Positions 1-11,682 of a stretch of 64,000 nucleotides of DNA are shown piece after piece (the first letter of the stretch is position 1; each line of letters starts with the position of its first letter). The notes beneath the pieces are model-generated. The model ran no database searches and was not told where the DNA came from. It was given only the letters and a program-made list of their open reading frames with translations. This DNA comes from Helopsaltes ochotensis. Lineage: Eukaryota > Chordata > Aves > Passeriformes > Locustellidae. The stretch lies in contig VXBM01001906.1 in the NCBI GenBank assembly GCA_013400155.1, positions 1 through 64,000 on the forward strand. Reading direction: 5' to 3'. The position numbers and the translations under genes are program-made.

Positions 1-260
1 CACGGCTGGTAACATCCAGCCGACTCTAGGCCTGCTCTGTGCCGCTGGCCGGGCCAAGGGAAATGTCCCCAGGTCCCCCGGAAAGCAGCACCGAGCCCAG
101 ACTGGGCTGGGCCCACCCCTGTGGGACCCAGGGGTGGGGAAGGGGAGAAAGGCCCTGGACACGTGGGAGATCTCAGCCGTCATTTCTCTTCACCAGCATG
201 GAGGCAAGGTTTTTAAACTGCCGCCCAGCAGAGACCATCCACAGGCCCAGGAAAGGAATG
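1..260. other. GC-rich patch of unknown origin at window edge
   Basis: This segment is clearly richer in G+C than the AT-rich DNA that follows from about 270. It holds two perfect inverted repeats: a 7-bp stem at 3-9/16-22 with a 6-base loop, and a 10-bp stem at 112-121/129-138 with a 7-base loop. An open frame at 39-275 has no family signature I recognise and low-complexity composition, so I do not call it a gene. It may be the end of a repeat or GC-rich flank starting outside the window. Confidence 0.5.
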
Positions 261-601
261 TTAACTCTTTCCTGACACAGACTGAGACTTTTTAAATTTT
301 AACCCTTCTCAAAGAGAGAGAAAAGGCCAAATTGGAGATATGTAAAGGGACAATATAAAGATATCAAAGTCAGTAAAGGAAGAATGACTTCTTAAGTGGA
401 AGAGATTACAAGTTGCCTTAATTTTAGGCTGAAAATCTCCTTTGATTTGTGGTAACAGACTGTAATATTCCTTTAAATCGTGGACTATGAACTGGGGAGA
501 TGCTTTATAGTTTTCAAGCAAAGGTAGCTGATTTACTGAGTGAATATTAAACTAAAAAACTGTAATCTGGTGATCCTATGAGGTGTTTGAACAGAGTAAG
601 G

Positions 602-1091
602 TGAGAAGAAATTTCAGCACCAGTGAAGAAGATATTTGTTTCCTGAAGATGAGAAAGCCTTTGTTGTGGATCTATGCATTTTTAAAAGGTTGAATCCCCT
701 GTGTAAATCCACAGCCTATAGTGGTGGAAAAGTTGTTATTAGGAGGGACTTCACAAAGGCAGGTTTCCTGGGCGCGCTGCTTTTGTGTGGATTGGAAGCC
801 ACAGACTGTGTCTCTTGTGGAAAATTATCAGAAATAGGAGAGACTTATTGCTCCAAAAGACTGAGTGAAAGACTATTTTATAAATAGCACTGACTTGTAG
901 TTCTGAGTTCTGTCTCTTTACATATTTTGTGGGAAAGTAAAGTTTAGTGGGAAAGTTAGTAGGGAGGAGGGTGATGCTTTTGAAAAGTTTCAATTATTTT
1001 TTTGTTCTCTTTTTAGTGTGTGTTAATAAATGTAATTGTTTTTATCTTTTAAGTTGAGCCTATTTTGCCTTTATTCTAATCCTATTCTACA
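602..1091 (+). mobile_element. Solo LTR of an endogenous retrovirus (about 490 bp)
   Basis: The segment begins TGAGAAG and ends TTCTACA, giving the TG...CA termini of an LTR. It is flanked by GTAAGG (596-601) and GTAAGA (1092-1097), a 6-bp target-site duplication with one mismatch, or a perfect 5 bp if one base is moved. A TATA-like TATAAAT lies at 879-885 and a polyadenylation signal AATAAA at 1025-1030, in the order U3-R-U5 requires on the plus strand. No internal retroviral sequence follows, so this is a solo LTR left by recombination. It is unlike the family A LTRs elsewhere in the window. Confidence 0.72.
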
Positions 1092-1097
1092 GTAAGA

Positions 1098-4000
1098 AAA
1101 TATTTGGGCCACTACACTAAATTAAGCAGACAAAATTTGACGAATGTGAAACCACTACAATGAAAGATTTATGTTGGTGTAAAAATCTCTTCTTCTCAAA
1201 TACCAAAAATAACAAAATCACAATGTCTGTTCAATGTCACTCTGGATGATTTAGCCAATTAAATCAGTTTGAAATATGAAGTATAAGAAACCAAGCAATA
1301 CAAAGGACTAAAAAAACAAATCCAGAATACCTTACCAATACTCATTTTAGGAGTTCCATCTTTGTATTACTTTTCTATAAGTCCAAACTTCCAAACTGGC
1401 TGTGGTAATTTCTAATACCAACAGCCTCAAATGCTGATTTTACACACACACACACACAGAATGCAAAGATACCTGGAATCAAGACTGGCTGGAGCTGGAA
1501 TGTATAGAAACATTGTAATCAGAATATTCCCATTCCCTGAGACCAGGACAAACAAGTAATCTTTTGGGAAATTTGCTTAGAATTCACAAGATAAAATTTG
1601 AAAGACGGAGATAGAGGCATGTGCCTATATTGAATGCAACTTTACAAATAACTGACAATACACTAATTCAAATGCACTTCAGGAACTAAAATTTACATTG
1701 TGTAAGTCGTGGTGAATGTTAACTGTACACTCCACATATCTTTGCAGAACTGTTTGTGTAAAACCAGCGGCTGTGTAGCTGCCATTGCAGAGCAGATTCC
1801 CCTTACAGCATACCTTGTGCAGTAGCTTAATTCTAAGTCAGTATCAAACTATTTGCCAGTTTCTGCAATCCATTTCCATAGGAATGTTTGTCTAAATCGT
1901 CAATTTTATTGATGAAAGGCCATTATTTGTTATTGTTATACAGTCAGTTTACTTTGAAGTACAGAGTTTAAATCATAGACAAATAGGTTCCTTAAGGCCC
2001 ACAGAGAAGTGATAAATTCTTGCTACTATTCAGAAATCAGACTTCTATGGGATATTAAAATCATATTAATGTAATGGCAAAATGTCATACATTTGATGTG
2101 CATACCATCTATACCTCTGTAACTTCTTTGTCGTTCTTGAGGATATTTTTTTTTTGCATGGGCTACAGCACAGACACAAGAAGCCAGGATAATAACCAGC
2201 AGTAGAAATCTGCTCTTGCTAAATTAAAAAGTCCAGCTCAACACCCCATCCTTTCCCACCATCAGATTTCATGAAGAACATGATCATTACAAGTCTGGTG
2301 AAATGTGACTATTGCTCAACAATTTCCCTCCTACCACATCCAGGACAGAATAGATAAGAAACAATGAGAACACACACACATAATGATTGTCCAGGATAAT
2401 CTATAGATTCCAGTAGTTTGTGACTCAGACTTCAAGGAACAAAGGGATATCTACAAGCACCTGTTCTTTGTTTTCCTAATCATTTTGTGAGCAACTGAGG
2501 CAGGAAGTTTCTTTCTGTAAAATCATATTAACTCTAGGATATTCTATTAATCAACATTTACTAACTTTACTTTTTGGAAGAGTTTCCAGTAATTATCTCT
2601 GTTAGAGCTGTCTGTTAAAACAGACAGCAGAACCACTAGTCTGTAGCCACCTAGATCACCTTTGAAACCTCAAAAAATCTCCACCAGTGTCACTTCTGCT
2701 GCTTGCTGACCTGTAATAGCACAGCAATTTTATGTTGGGGATGGCTGAACTACTAATTGTGTTAAGAAGTTTCGACTTAAATTAGAACTCTGTGGCAAAT
2801 ATCATGTGATCATCATAATCTCTATTTGTTCATTTTCTCATTTGCTCATGTTCCATAATTTTTCTACCAAATAATTTAACAGATCCTTTTACAGACTAAA
2901 CTCAGGATTTCTATTCAGGAAATCCCCAATCTTTTCAGTGAACAGCAATGCAAAAAACCCCACAAAACCCAGGCCAACCAAACAAAAAAATTTCCTCACA
3001 CAGTTTCTCTGTTGTGACTTCAACTTTTAAGTCCTCTTTTTATGCCTTCATCATCAATTAGCTTTACACTCTTTGCTAGCTCTTTTCATTCTGATGTTTT
3101 TGGAAAAGATTTATGACTGCATTCTATGTTTAAAAGAAATTATTTTTTAAAAGAAATTATTCCTCAGACAATTTGGGGTTTGCTTCAACATATATTTTGT
3201 ATATAACTTCCTGGGGTTTCTGATCCTTTTTATTTTCTCTTTGCTTTGATTTACATGCACAAATTTAAAGACAAATTACACATCCAGACCTAGCACTTCA
3301 AACAAATATTTCAAGATCCTTAGGATTTCCTACTGCATGTTAACACTTTCTTAAAACTATTCCGCAAGACTTAATTTACACTTCACTTGAAAAAACAAAA
3401 CCAAATCATTCAAAAACTCAGAAATATATTTGCTTTCCTTCAAAGTCTATGCTATTCCATGAATAAAGTTAGCAGTCGTGGGCATTTTGTTATAAGAACA
3501 TACTTAAGGCAAATGAATAGATCATTAACTGTGATCAAAACAGACAAAGAAGTTACAACTCCTTTGATGTGGGATGTTGTGTTTCTAAACAAGATTGCTT
3601 AGATTTTTTCATGGATTTTTCTTGGCTTAAAGGACAAATACTCTAGATATCACAACCTCATAACAATGTCATGATATATGCACATCACTTAAGCAATGTG
3701 AATTGTGCAATTTATAAAGATTTTTCAAATTAGCTTTAGGTTTCCAAATTAGCTCAAATTTCAGTATAAAGATTCATCTATGTAACATTTTTATGGTGCT
3801 AAATCTCGGATGGAAATATCCCAGGCATGGAACAATGAGTCAGTGAGATTCATGAAGTGAATTTTTTTATGAGCGAGTTTTTTATGAGCGAGTTTTTTTA
3901 TACCCCCTCAGATGCTTTGTTTTCATACCCCTTCCCAGATCTCAGTTTTCCTTCATTATACAGCATATAGCCACAGAGATGTATTGGTTTAGTTGCAGTT

Positions 4001-7000
4001 ACCTGAAGTATCTCTACAGGCAGCACAGACACTTGCACATGTTGCCAGTGGCACCCTGGCCAATAACAGCACCACAGCACAATTGTATGCTCGCACACCG
4101 TGGCCCCAGCGTAAAATAAAGGTGCCAGCTGGAAATGCCGTCAATTCATTGTGAGCACAGAAAATATCTCTTCCCACAGGTGTCACAGCAAGAGCTGACA
4201 GATCGGCCTGCCACGTCTGCTCTTAGGGAGGTTGTTGCATTTGCCAGTGCTGTTTTGTTTCAGCCCTACAGTCAGCGTTGGGTAAAGAGGAAGCAATGCA
4301 GCTGCTTAAGAGAAGCTCTCCATGTGACACACAAGCTGTTTATCACTTCAGGCAATGCCAGCAGGAAGGTTCTTGCTTCATATCTACCTTCTTCCCAATT
4401 AAGCCATCCTTATTGCTTGGCAAACACCAACATGTCAAGAGAAGCAAAACAAAGAAAACACAGTAGGAGAGAAGCATCTTCTTTAGGGCAACAGAACCTC
4501 CAGGAAGACTGAGGGGATATATATATATATAAGACACTGAATATATGTTTTATTTCAGGATTGCACTGTATACATTATTCCACGCAGAGAATGCGAGAAT
4601 ACTTTACGGTATAGATTTATCTTTCATTGGAAAACTTATCTAAAATGTGCTAAGGTAAAAACCTGCCTTTTTCAGAGGATGAGTTAAAATGGAGGAGTTG
4701 TACTAACACCTTTATATTTTAATCTTTTTATTTTCTTTTAAGTTTACAAGATGGAAATGAAAAAAAAATCCAACAACTAAAAAAAAACTACCAAAACCCC
4801 AAAAAGTTTTGAGCTTGCTCCATAACTCTTAAAAAAAAAGTGTGAGCAGAGTATTTTAATCCTTCTAAAAGAACCACATCAAACTTTTTAATAGTAAAAC
4901 CAGGGGAAAAATTTTTTTTTTGAGAAAATTGAACTATCAGAAAAAATCCACAATAAAGCCATCAACATCTGGACAAGTAATTCTGTAAATATATTCCAGT
5001 TCTGAAAGAGGAAGGGTTATACTCTCATTTTTGCTCACCTCAAGTATTTTATGTGGGGTTTATCATACAGCACAGTTATCCACAGGTCTGAGTCACTCAG
5101 TAGTTGGGGAGAAGGTACAGCAGGAACTTTAAGGTTTTTCTGCTTTGTACATTTATTTCATTATTTTATGACCCACCAATAGAATTCTTTCAGCTTATTA
5201 TTTGGGCCACTCTCCATAGATAACTCAGTGATATCTCATTGGTTCAAAGGAAAGGTAGGGAACTTCCCTGGAGAGAGAAGTAAATTCAATTTCATATCTT
5301 TGACATTAATATAAGGCATTTTGAACTACTTTTCCTATTTTTTTTCCACCAATTTGACTAAACTGTAAGAAGAGAAGTACTGACAGCAACTCTTTCCTTC
5401 TCTTGGTAGTTCAGTTTTTTACCAAAATATAGACAGAAAGCTGAAAAACACCATAAAAATAAATGAATGAGCCTTTTAATAAAGTTGTGTTCCTTTTTTA
5501 TACGTGCACAAGTGTTTACTTCATCCCACAATAATTCTGAGTTTGCACTTTTGGCAAGATGTTTATCATTATATATTCCTTCTGGAACTTGAGAAAACTA
5601 AATGCACAGTAGAAAGCACTAGAGAATTCTGACCTACACATCCTACATTCATCTCAGAAACAGGTAAAAAGAGCAAATAAAAAAAAGGAACCTCAGTTCA
5701 AACCACAAAAAAAGACCAATGATAAATCAATAGCAGACTAACAGTGGTGAACCATCCACAATTATCATTTAACTAGTGTTCTAGACAATTCTGTTCTCCC
5801 AAAAATTACTATGTATACTTTTGGTGGGTGAGGGTGTAACTAAGCATCATTGTTCTTCCTTGTGTCATCACTAACTTCACTGATGAGCAAAATTTTTGAG
5901 TTTTGTAGTGGGTGGTCTGGCTGCAGTCCAGGGATCCAAATGTTTAATTTCAGGCATATTACTAGCACTTAATGAGAACTATTTGTAGAGTTTCAAGAAA
6001 ATGTTAGAGATCGATGCTTTGCAAGACAGCTTTATCAAATCATTAGGCCCTGTGGTTCTAACCAGGATCTCACTAATTAGCTTGTAGCCTTAAATCAGTC
6101 TATCACCTCAGACTGCCTTTTATCATCATTAACATGCTCTTTGAAAAATCTGTAGCGTTAAGCTGCTTGATTTTAGACTTCCCTGGTGTTCAATAGGTAA
6201 AATGTCAAGCTAATTCTTTATCATTTCAGTGTTTTCAAAGTTTCATTCATTACTTATGTAATTGTATATACCTAACAGAGATAAGTATGTTTTAAATGAA
6301 CAGTATATACTGCATAATATTTGTAGCAATATGAGTACAATTGTGACATTGGTGTATATCTGCATCAGATATACACATACCATATATCTGTAATTATCAC
6401 TCCAGATATATATGATTACAAGATGCCGTACCTGAAAAACCATTCTGGGAACAAAAATGTAAGAGAAAAACGGAGCTCACCAGAATTTGCCAACAACTTA
6501 TACCAATATGAATCGATAAACTTTTCTTTGACAGTTTTTTCAGGTAGTTAACAACAGTCCACAGCTGTGACACCCAAATTCACAGACATTTATATTATGG
6601 TCATTTATTTGCTATCCAATTTATTTATCATTTTAGAAACTACATTTCTATTATACTTTTAGTTGACACCTGTAAAGGATCTATATTCCCAGAGAGTTTC
6701 TGCACTGAGCACCACAGTATGTGTTACATTAACGTTTAAATTGGCCATCAGTATTTTCTGTTTGAGTACTTTAGAGGAAGAAAATCCTAATGATTACCTG
6801 TTAAATTCTCAGTCAGTTTTTTTTGGGGAAAGCAAAAACACAGCTCAAGCTTATTTTTGTATGTCTCTGAAAGAAATTATGAATACCTTGAGTCTTCACC
6901 AAGGTATTTATAAAGGCGCATTATTCTTCAGCCAGCTAAGTACAATGGCAATTTTGATTCTATTTTTGATTCTAAACCAGAACAGGATCTTCTACCTAGG

Positions 7001-7405
7001 TTCTGACAGAGAAAAGCCACTAAGCCTTTCAAGTCTTTCAAAACACGGTGTTGTTCTGTGCAACAACCATGTGACCGAGTTCCCCTGGCTTTTAAACTGG
7101 AGGAGAAAGTTATTTAACACCAATAAAAAGATATTTTTATAACAAGCAAAAATTCTCATTTTCTGAAAAAGATGGGATCCCACGTATTAAATCTTCAGCA
7201 AAGCACACACAGTGAGACAGGTAACCTATATTCTGATACGTGTAGGAAAGAAATAGATACCAAGGAAAGAAGTGCTTTTATTTCTATATGTCTTTTCTTG
7301 CCTTACAAGTCTATCTGGATTTAAGTTTTCATCTCAAATGTTTCTCAGATATTACTCTTCCTACTTATTTGTGTTATCAAACAGCCAGCTATATTAATTG
7401 GGTAC
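1098..7405. other. Unique AT-rich non-coding DNA
   Basis: I see no supportable exon. There is a short (CA)n run at 1442-1458, a 16-bp direct duplication at 3129-3144/3146-3161, a 15-bp tandem duplication at 3863-3892, a (TA)n run near 4517-4531, and two hairpins at 6352-6411. The more complex part, 3900-4510, holds an open frame of 125 codons with no recognisable domain. A pyrimidine tract and CAG near 4170-4181 resembles a splice acceptor, but no donor or homology supports an exon. Confidence 0.55.
6352..6411. repeat. Pair of adjacent inverted repeats sharing ATATCTG
   Basis: The first is a perfect 11-bp stem (6352-6362 and 6366-6376) around a 3-base CAT loop. The second follows at once, with a 9-bp stem at 6382-6390 and 6403-6411. 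Both arms use the same ATATCTG/CAGATAT core. This could be a cruciform-prone AT-rich site or chance in AT-rich DNA; no RNA family is recognised. Confidence 0.6.
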
Positions 7406-7695
7406 TGTCGCTCTGCTGTTCTTAAGTTGCTCAGCCTTCTGATGTTTTCATTTTGGTAATGGAGTTTCTCACGCACTTAAATGTAAACAATAAGTTGTTT
7501 TTCATACTTTCATGGAGGAGGAGAGAGTTGATGGACTGTTGGTCTGGCCAGTGTGTTGGGGAGCTGGCAACTTCACCCTCCAATCCATGGTCACCTTTGG
7601 AATTCTATAGATGTTGAGATCTGTAAATAAACAGCCCTTTTGCTTTGAACGATTCAGCGTGTGAGTGTGGTCTTTTCCTCTCTCCTATCTCAACA
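7406..7695 (+). mobile_element. Solo LTR, family A, copy 1
   Basis: The segment starts TGTCGCTCTG and ends TCTCAACA. It is closely similar to three other segments (14233-14514, 46129-46405, 58401-58675), which defines an LTR family of about 275-290 bp. Shared blocks include a GGAGGAGAGAG stretch, GACTGTTGGTCTG, a TTTGGAATTCTATA block and AATAAA at 7626-7631, 65-70 bases before the 3' end. Flanks GGTAC (7401-7405) and GATAC (7696-7700) are an imperfect duplication. No gag or pol is attached. Confidence 0.78.
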
Positions 7696-7700
7696 GATAC

Positions 7701-9027
7701 TATTAAAATGTTGTAATGCTTCCACAACATCTACTTCATCCAACATCTAACCATCTCTGGTCACATGCAGTGTGACACTCTTGTGAACAACCTTTTCCTT
7801 TCTATGCTTTTTGCTACAGTGTTCCTCATCCACTCCCAAGCAAAATACACAGTCACACCAGCAACTCTCCAGGGGCAGTCAGGGCATGATGTTCTATACT
7901 CATCATTAAAACAGTATTAATTTGTTCAACAATTCTAGGAGAACCAGAAGTCTTAAATCAGTAACTATTATTTGTAAAGAGAAAAGCATTAATAATTTTA
8001 ACTTTAGAGGGGATATGATTGACAATTGCTTCTACATGTAGATATTTCACTCCTACTTCTGTCATGTTATGCTGTGACTTAGATACACTGATGTATTTAA
8101 GAAAAAAAAAGTCTACTGAAAATAGTAAAATATGGAACAATATAAAGATGGTAGGTGAACAAAATATTAGCATTCAGAAGAAAAATCTTCTCTAGTGAAA
8201 GTTGTTCCGTAACTGCTTCTTGTAGAATTGATTCCTGCCATTGTACTGATTGGTCATTCCTGATGTCTGGAGATAAGGATTCAAGATTTTCTGGTGTGAA
8301 TTTAACTAATTTTTTGTTGTTGCTTTGAACAGAAGCACAAACTTTGTTTAGCATTGTTTTGAGCTGTAACAAAGCTGCCACAGTCTCTCAGAATTCTGGC
8401 TTCTGGCAGTCTTACACTACTAATTGTTTTAGTATTCCTACTGATATATAGGTACTTGTATTATCTGAGTGAAGAGTAGATTCTCTAGCTGTAATATTTG
8501 TCAGCTATATAATATAGTTTTATTCATAGTAGATCTCATTTTCACTACTTCTTGACACTCAGGACATACACAAGATTAGAATTACTATATCAGCATTTCA
8601 GTGCTCCCTTAACTCCTTTTAAAAACATTGAGGGGAAATTTTAATTAAAAAAAGCCTGCCTGGACAGAATGCTGAAAAGCACACAGTAGTATAACTAGGT
8701 AAAAACAGAAAAAAAGAAAGCTTGAAAACTTGAACACAAAGGCTAAAGCTATAGTGGAAAGAGAGCAAGACTATCTCTAGCTATTGCCAATGAGCTTGCA
8801 GTTAAAATAGAACTCACAGCAACCATTTAGGGGTGGGATGTTTGGCATGTCTGTGACATAGTAATGGGGTCTAACTATGCTGTATCTTGATGTTTTTGAG
8901 GGACCTGGATGTGTTCTTGGAAGAGCAGGGCAAATAATGAATATCATAGCACCTCCTGATCTGTGTGCTCGAAGAGAAGCAAGATATTGAAAAGGTCTGT
9001 AATAGGGTAATGAAAGTAGCAAGGGAA
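7701..9027. other. Unique AT-rich non-coding DNA
   Basis: I see no exon, RNA gene or clear repeat. Open frames on the minus strand at 7958-8381 are AT-rich and match no family I know. The last 240 bases before the CR1 (about 8790-9027) are more mixed in composition and might be a decayed continuation of it, but I could not align them. Confidence 0.5.
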
Positions 9028-10160
9028 GCCAGATGTGGTAATCTCTTTGGATTCTGGTAAAGCTTTCAATACTGTCTCTCACAGGTTCCTTCTGGACACA
9101 ATGCCCAGTACAAAGCTGTATAAAAAAATTGTGATGGGAGAGCAACTGGCTCATGGGTTGGACACAAAGGGTTATAGTGAATGGGGTGACATCAGACTGG
9201 TGACTTGTCACTAGTGGGGTTCCACTAGTGGGGCTCCATCCTTGGCCCTGTGCTCTTTAACACTTTCATAAATTATTTGGATGCAGGACTTGGAGGGATA
9301 TTGGGCAGGTTTGCAGATGATACAAAATTGGAGGGAGCTGTTCGACTCCCTCCAAGGCAGGGAGGCCTTGCAGAGAGGCCTGGATAAACTGAAGGGCTGG
9401 GCAATCACCAGCCATATGAACTTTAACAAAGACAAGTGCCAGAGTGTGCACCTGAAATGGGGGACAGGCTGGGGAATGAGGGGCTGGAAAGCAGTGCCAG
9501 GGAAAGCAACCTGAGGGTCCTTATCAAATGCAAGCTGAATCAGAGCCAGCAGTGCCCTGGAAGCCAGGAGGGCCAACCCTGTCCTGGGGCACATCAGGCA
9601 CAGCATGGCCAGCCAGGCAAGGGAGGGGATTGTCCTGCTCTGCTCTGAGCTGGGGCAGCCTCACCTCCAGTGCTGGGGGCAGGTTTGGGTGACACAATAT
9701 CAAACAGACATTGAGCTGGTAGAGAGCATCCAAAGGAGGGCAGAAAAGGTGAAGTTCCTTGAGGGGAAGCTGCATGAGGAGCAGCCTAGGTCACTTGGTC
9801 TGTTCAGCCTGGAGAAGAGGAGACTGAGGGGAGACCTCATTGCAGTTACAACTTCCTCATGGGATGTAGAGGAGGGCCAGACACTGATCTCTTCTCTATG
9901 GTGATAGTGACAGGACCTGAGGGAATGGCCTGAAGTTGTGTCAGTGGAGGTTTAGGTTGGATATTAGCAAAAGGATTTTTCACCCAGAGGGTGGTTGAGC
10001 ACTGAAACAGGCTCCCCCGGGGAAGTGGTCATGGCACCAAGCCTGAGAGAATTCAAGCAAGAAGTGGAGTGATTCTTGGGGCTGTCCTGTGCAGAGCCCA
10101 GGACTTGACATTTGATGATCCCTGTGAGTTCCTTCCAGCTCAGTATGTTCTATGATTCTA
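9028..10160 (+). mobile_element. CR1 LINE, 5'-truncated, reverse-transcriptase remnant plus 3' end
   Basis: A non-LTR retrotransposon of the CR1 family, which copies itself by target-primed reverse transcription. The 5' part translates to a decayed version of the RT block D-x-GKAF-x-TVSHR near 9047-9080, and the catalytic FADD block is intact at 9310-9321 (F-A-D-D). After RT comes the typical CR1 tail: a GAGGGGAAGCTG block near 9758, a CTGGAGAAGAGGAGACTGAG block near 9810, and the terminal octamer end TTCTATGATTCTA at about 10148-10160. Frames are broken by stops and shifts, so it is dead. The endonuclease and ORF1 are missing. The minus-strand CR1 at 49-53 kb is a close relative covering the same part. 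Confidence 0.93.
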
Positions 10161-11104
10161 AGTAATTGTATTAGTCTTTTACATTGAGTGGTGTATTTAC
10201 CTACAGCAGGTCTCCCATAATTGGTCACATTCCTCACCAATAGTGTGATGTTGCTATATAGATGCATAAAGATGACTTTTTAGGTCAAAAGACTTGCAAA
10301 GCAAGTTGCTAAGGGACATTTGAAGAAGATGTGTTATTAATCCATTTGGTTTAAATGCTTTGGGCACCTAATCAGCACTTGTCCTAAACATTTTGAAGTC
10401 CAGAAAAATTAAAATAGCAGGGAATCCAGTATGCTTTATAAACATCAGAGACTGTCATATCATGAAACTTTTCAAGTGGTAATTCACAAGTGGGGGAATG
10501 AAGACCTTGACCCTGCATACTGGCAAGTATGGCATGAACATAATATTAGGAAAACCTAAACAGTCCTTTGTGAATGACATCAAATTCTAGTTCAAGATTA
10601 TTACCAATTCATAATCATCACATTAGCAGTTAGATTGAGTCTAGTTGCCCTTCCTCATTAAATATAATTTTAAATGCATTCCAAAATGAATGCACACAAG
10701 ATACTCATTGTAATCTTGAGACTGAGTAGTTATGCAGTTGATCAAAGACTCTGCATGAGTACAGAGAAGCACAGCTCCCTTGGGTTTACACACTTGACAG
10801 TCAGCATCCTTAACATGAGTATAGTGTCTGCTTGCACTTCAGATTTATTTTTTTCACCTGTGCTTCTGAAGTATGATAGGAAACAGAATTTTTAAAAGTA
10901 ATATGTAATATTGTTCCTCCTGCAGAGTGAAATGCTCAAATTATTTATAGCTCTCTTAAGAGGCAGTATCTCCATGTTACTGGATCACTAAAGAATTTGA
11001 AAATGTATGATGAGAGACCAGCCACTTTCCCTTTTAGTTTTACAAATGGAAGATGTTTCAAAATGTTAAATTCCACTATCAACTGTACAAAACAGTTTCA
11101 TCCT
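10161..11104. other. Unique AT-rich non-coding DNA
   Basis: Nothing recognisable lies between the CR1 3' end and the next LTR. A 73-codon open frame at 10674-10895 has no domain and is treated as chance. Confidence 0.5.
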
Positions 11105-11682
11105 TATCATGGTTTAACCCCAGCTAGCAGCTACGGAACTGCACAGCTCAGTCCCCACCCTGGGATGGGGTAGAGAATTGAAAAGTAAAAGTAGGAAAAC
11201 TCATGAGCTGAGATAAAGGCAGTTTAATGTGTGAAGCAAAAAACCTGAATATACAAAGAAAAACAAGGAATTAATTTACTGCTTCCCATCATCAGGCATA
11301 TGATCTGCCATCTCCAGGAAAGCAAGGTTCCATCACATGCAAAAGTGACTTGGCAAATGACTTCACTCAAAATTTCTTCCAGTTCCTTGTTCTGTCCCCC
11401 ATCCTCTACCCTGAGCATGATGCCATGTGATATGGAATATCCCTTTAGTCATCTGAGGCCAAGTCTCCCAACTATCTCCCCTCCCAACTTCTTGAGCACC
11501 CCCAGGCCCCTCACTCTCAGGGTAGTAGGAGAAAAATAAACAGCCTTGATGTATGTAAGCACTTCTCAGCAGTAATAAAGCAATCTCTGTATTCTCAACA
11601 CTGTTTTCTGCACAATTCCAAAACAACCCCATATTAGCTATTATGAACAAAACTAACTCTACCCTAGACAAAACCAAAAAAA
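11105..11682 (-). mobile_element. Solo LTR of a widespread avian ERV family
   Basis: Read on the minus strand this matches in block order an LTR family I know from many bird genomes. There is a GTCTAGGGTAGAGTTAGTTTT-like 5' block (about 11651-11671). Near the 3' end come an ATTAAACTG polyadenylation block (11223-11231 on the plus strand as CAGTTTAAT) and CTCATGAGTTTTC. The end is a GGGGTTAAACCATGATA block at 11105-11121. The terminal CA appears mutated to TA. I could not find a convincing target-site duplication, so the outer limits are good to a few bases only. No internal region is present. Open frames here on both strands are incidental. Confidence 0.78.

Noticed and set aside
1442..1458. 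CA repeat considered as part of a larger tandem array
   Set aside because: It is a short isolated microsatellite of about eight units.
4135..4512. 125-codon open frame with an acceptor-like site upstream
   Set aside because: No recognised protein family, no donor site with a clear frame, and a second overlapping frame is also open. It could be a conserved element but is not supported as an exon.
6663..7142. 159-codon open frame, the longest in unique sequence outside repeats
   Set aside because: The translation is a mix of hydrophobic and polar stretches without any family motif, and the base composition is not coding-like. It lies just upstream of a solo LTR with no sign of a retroviral gene.
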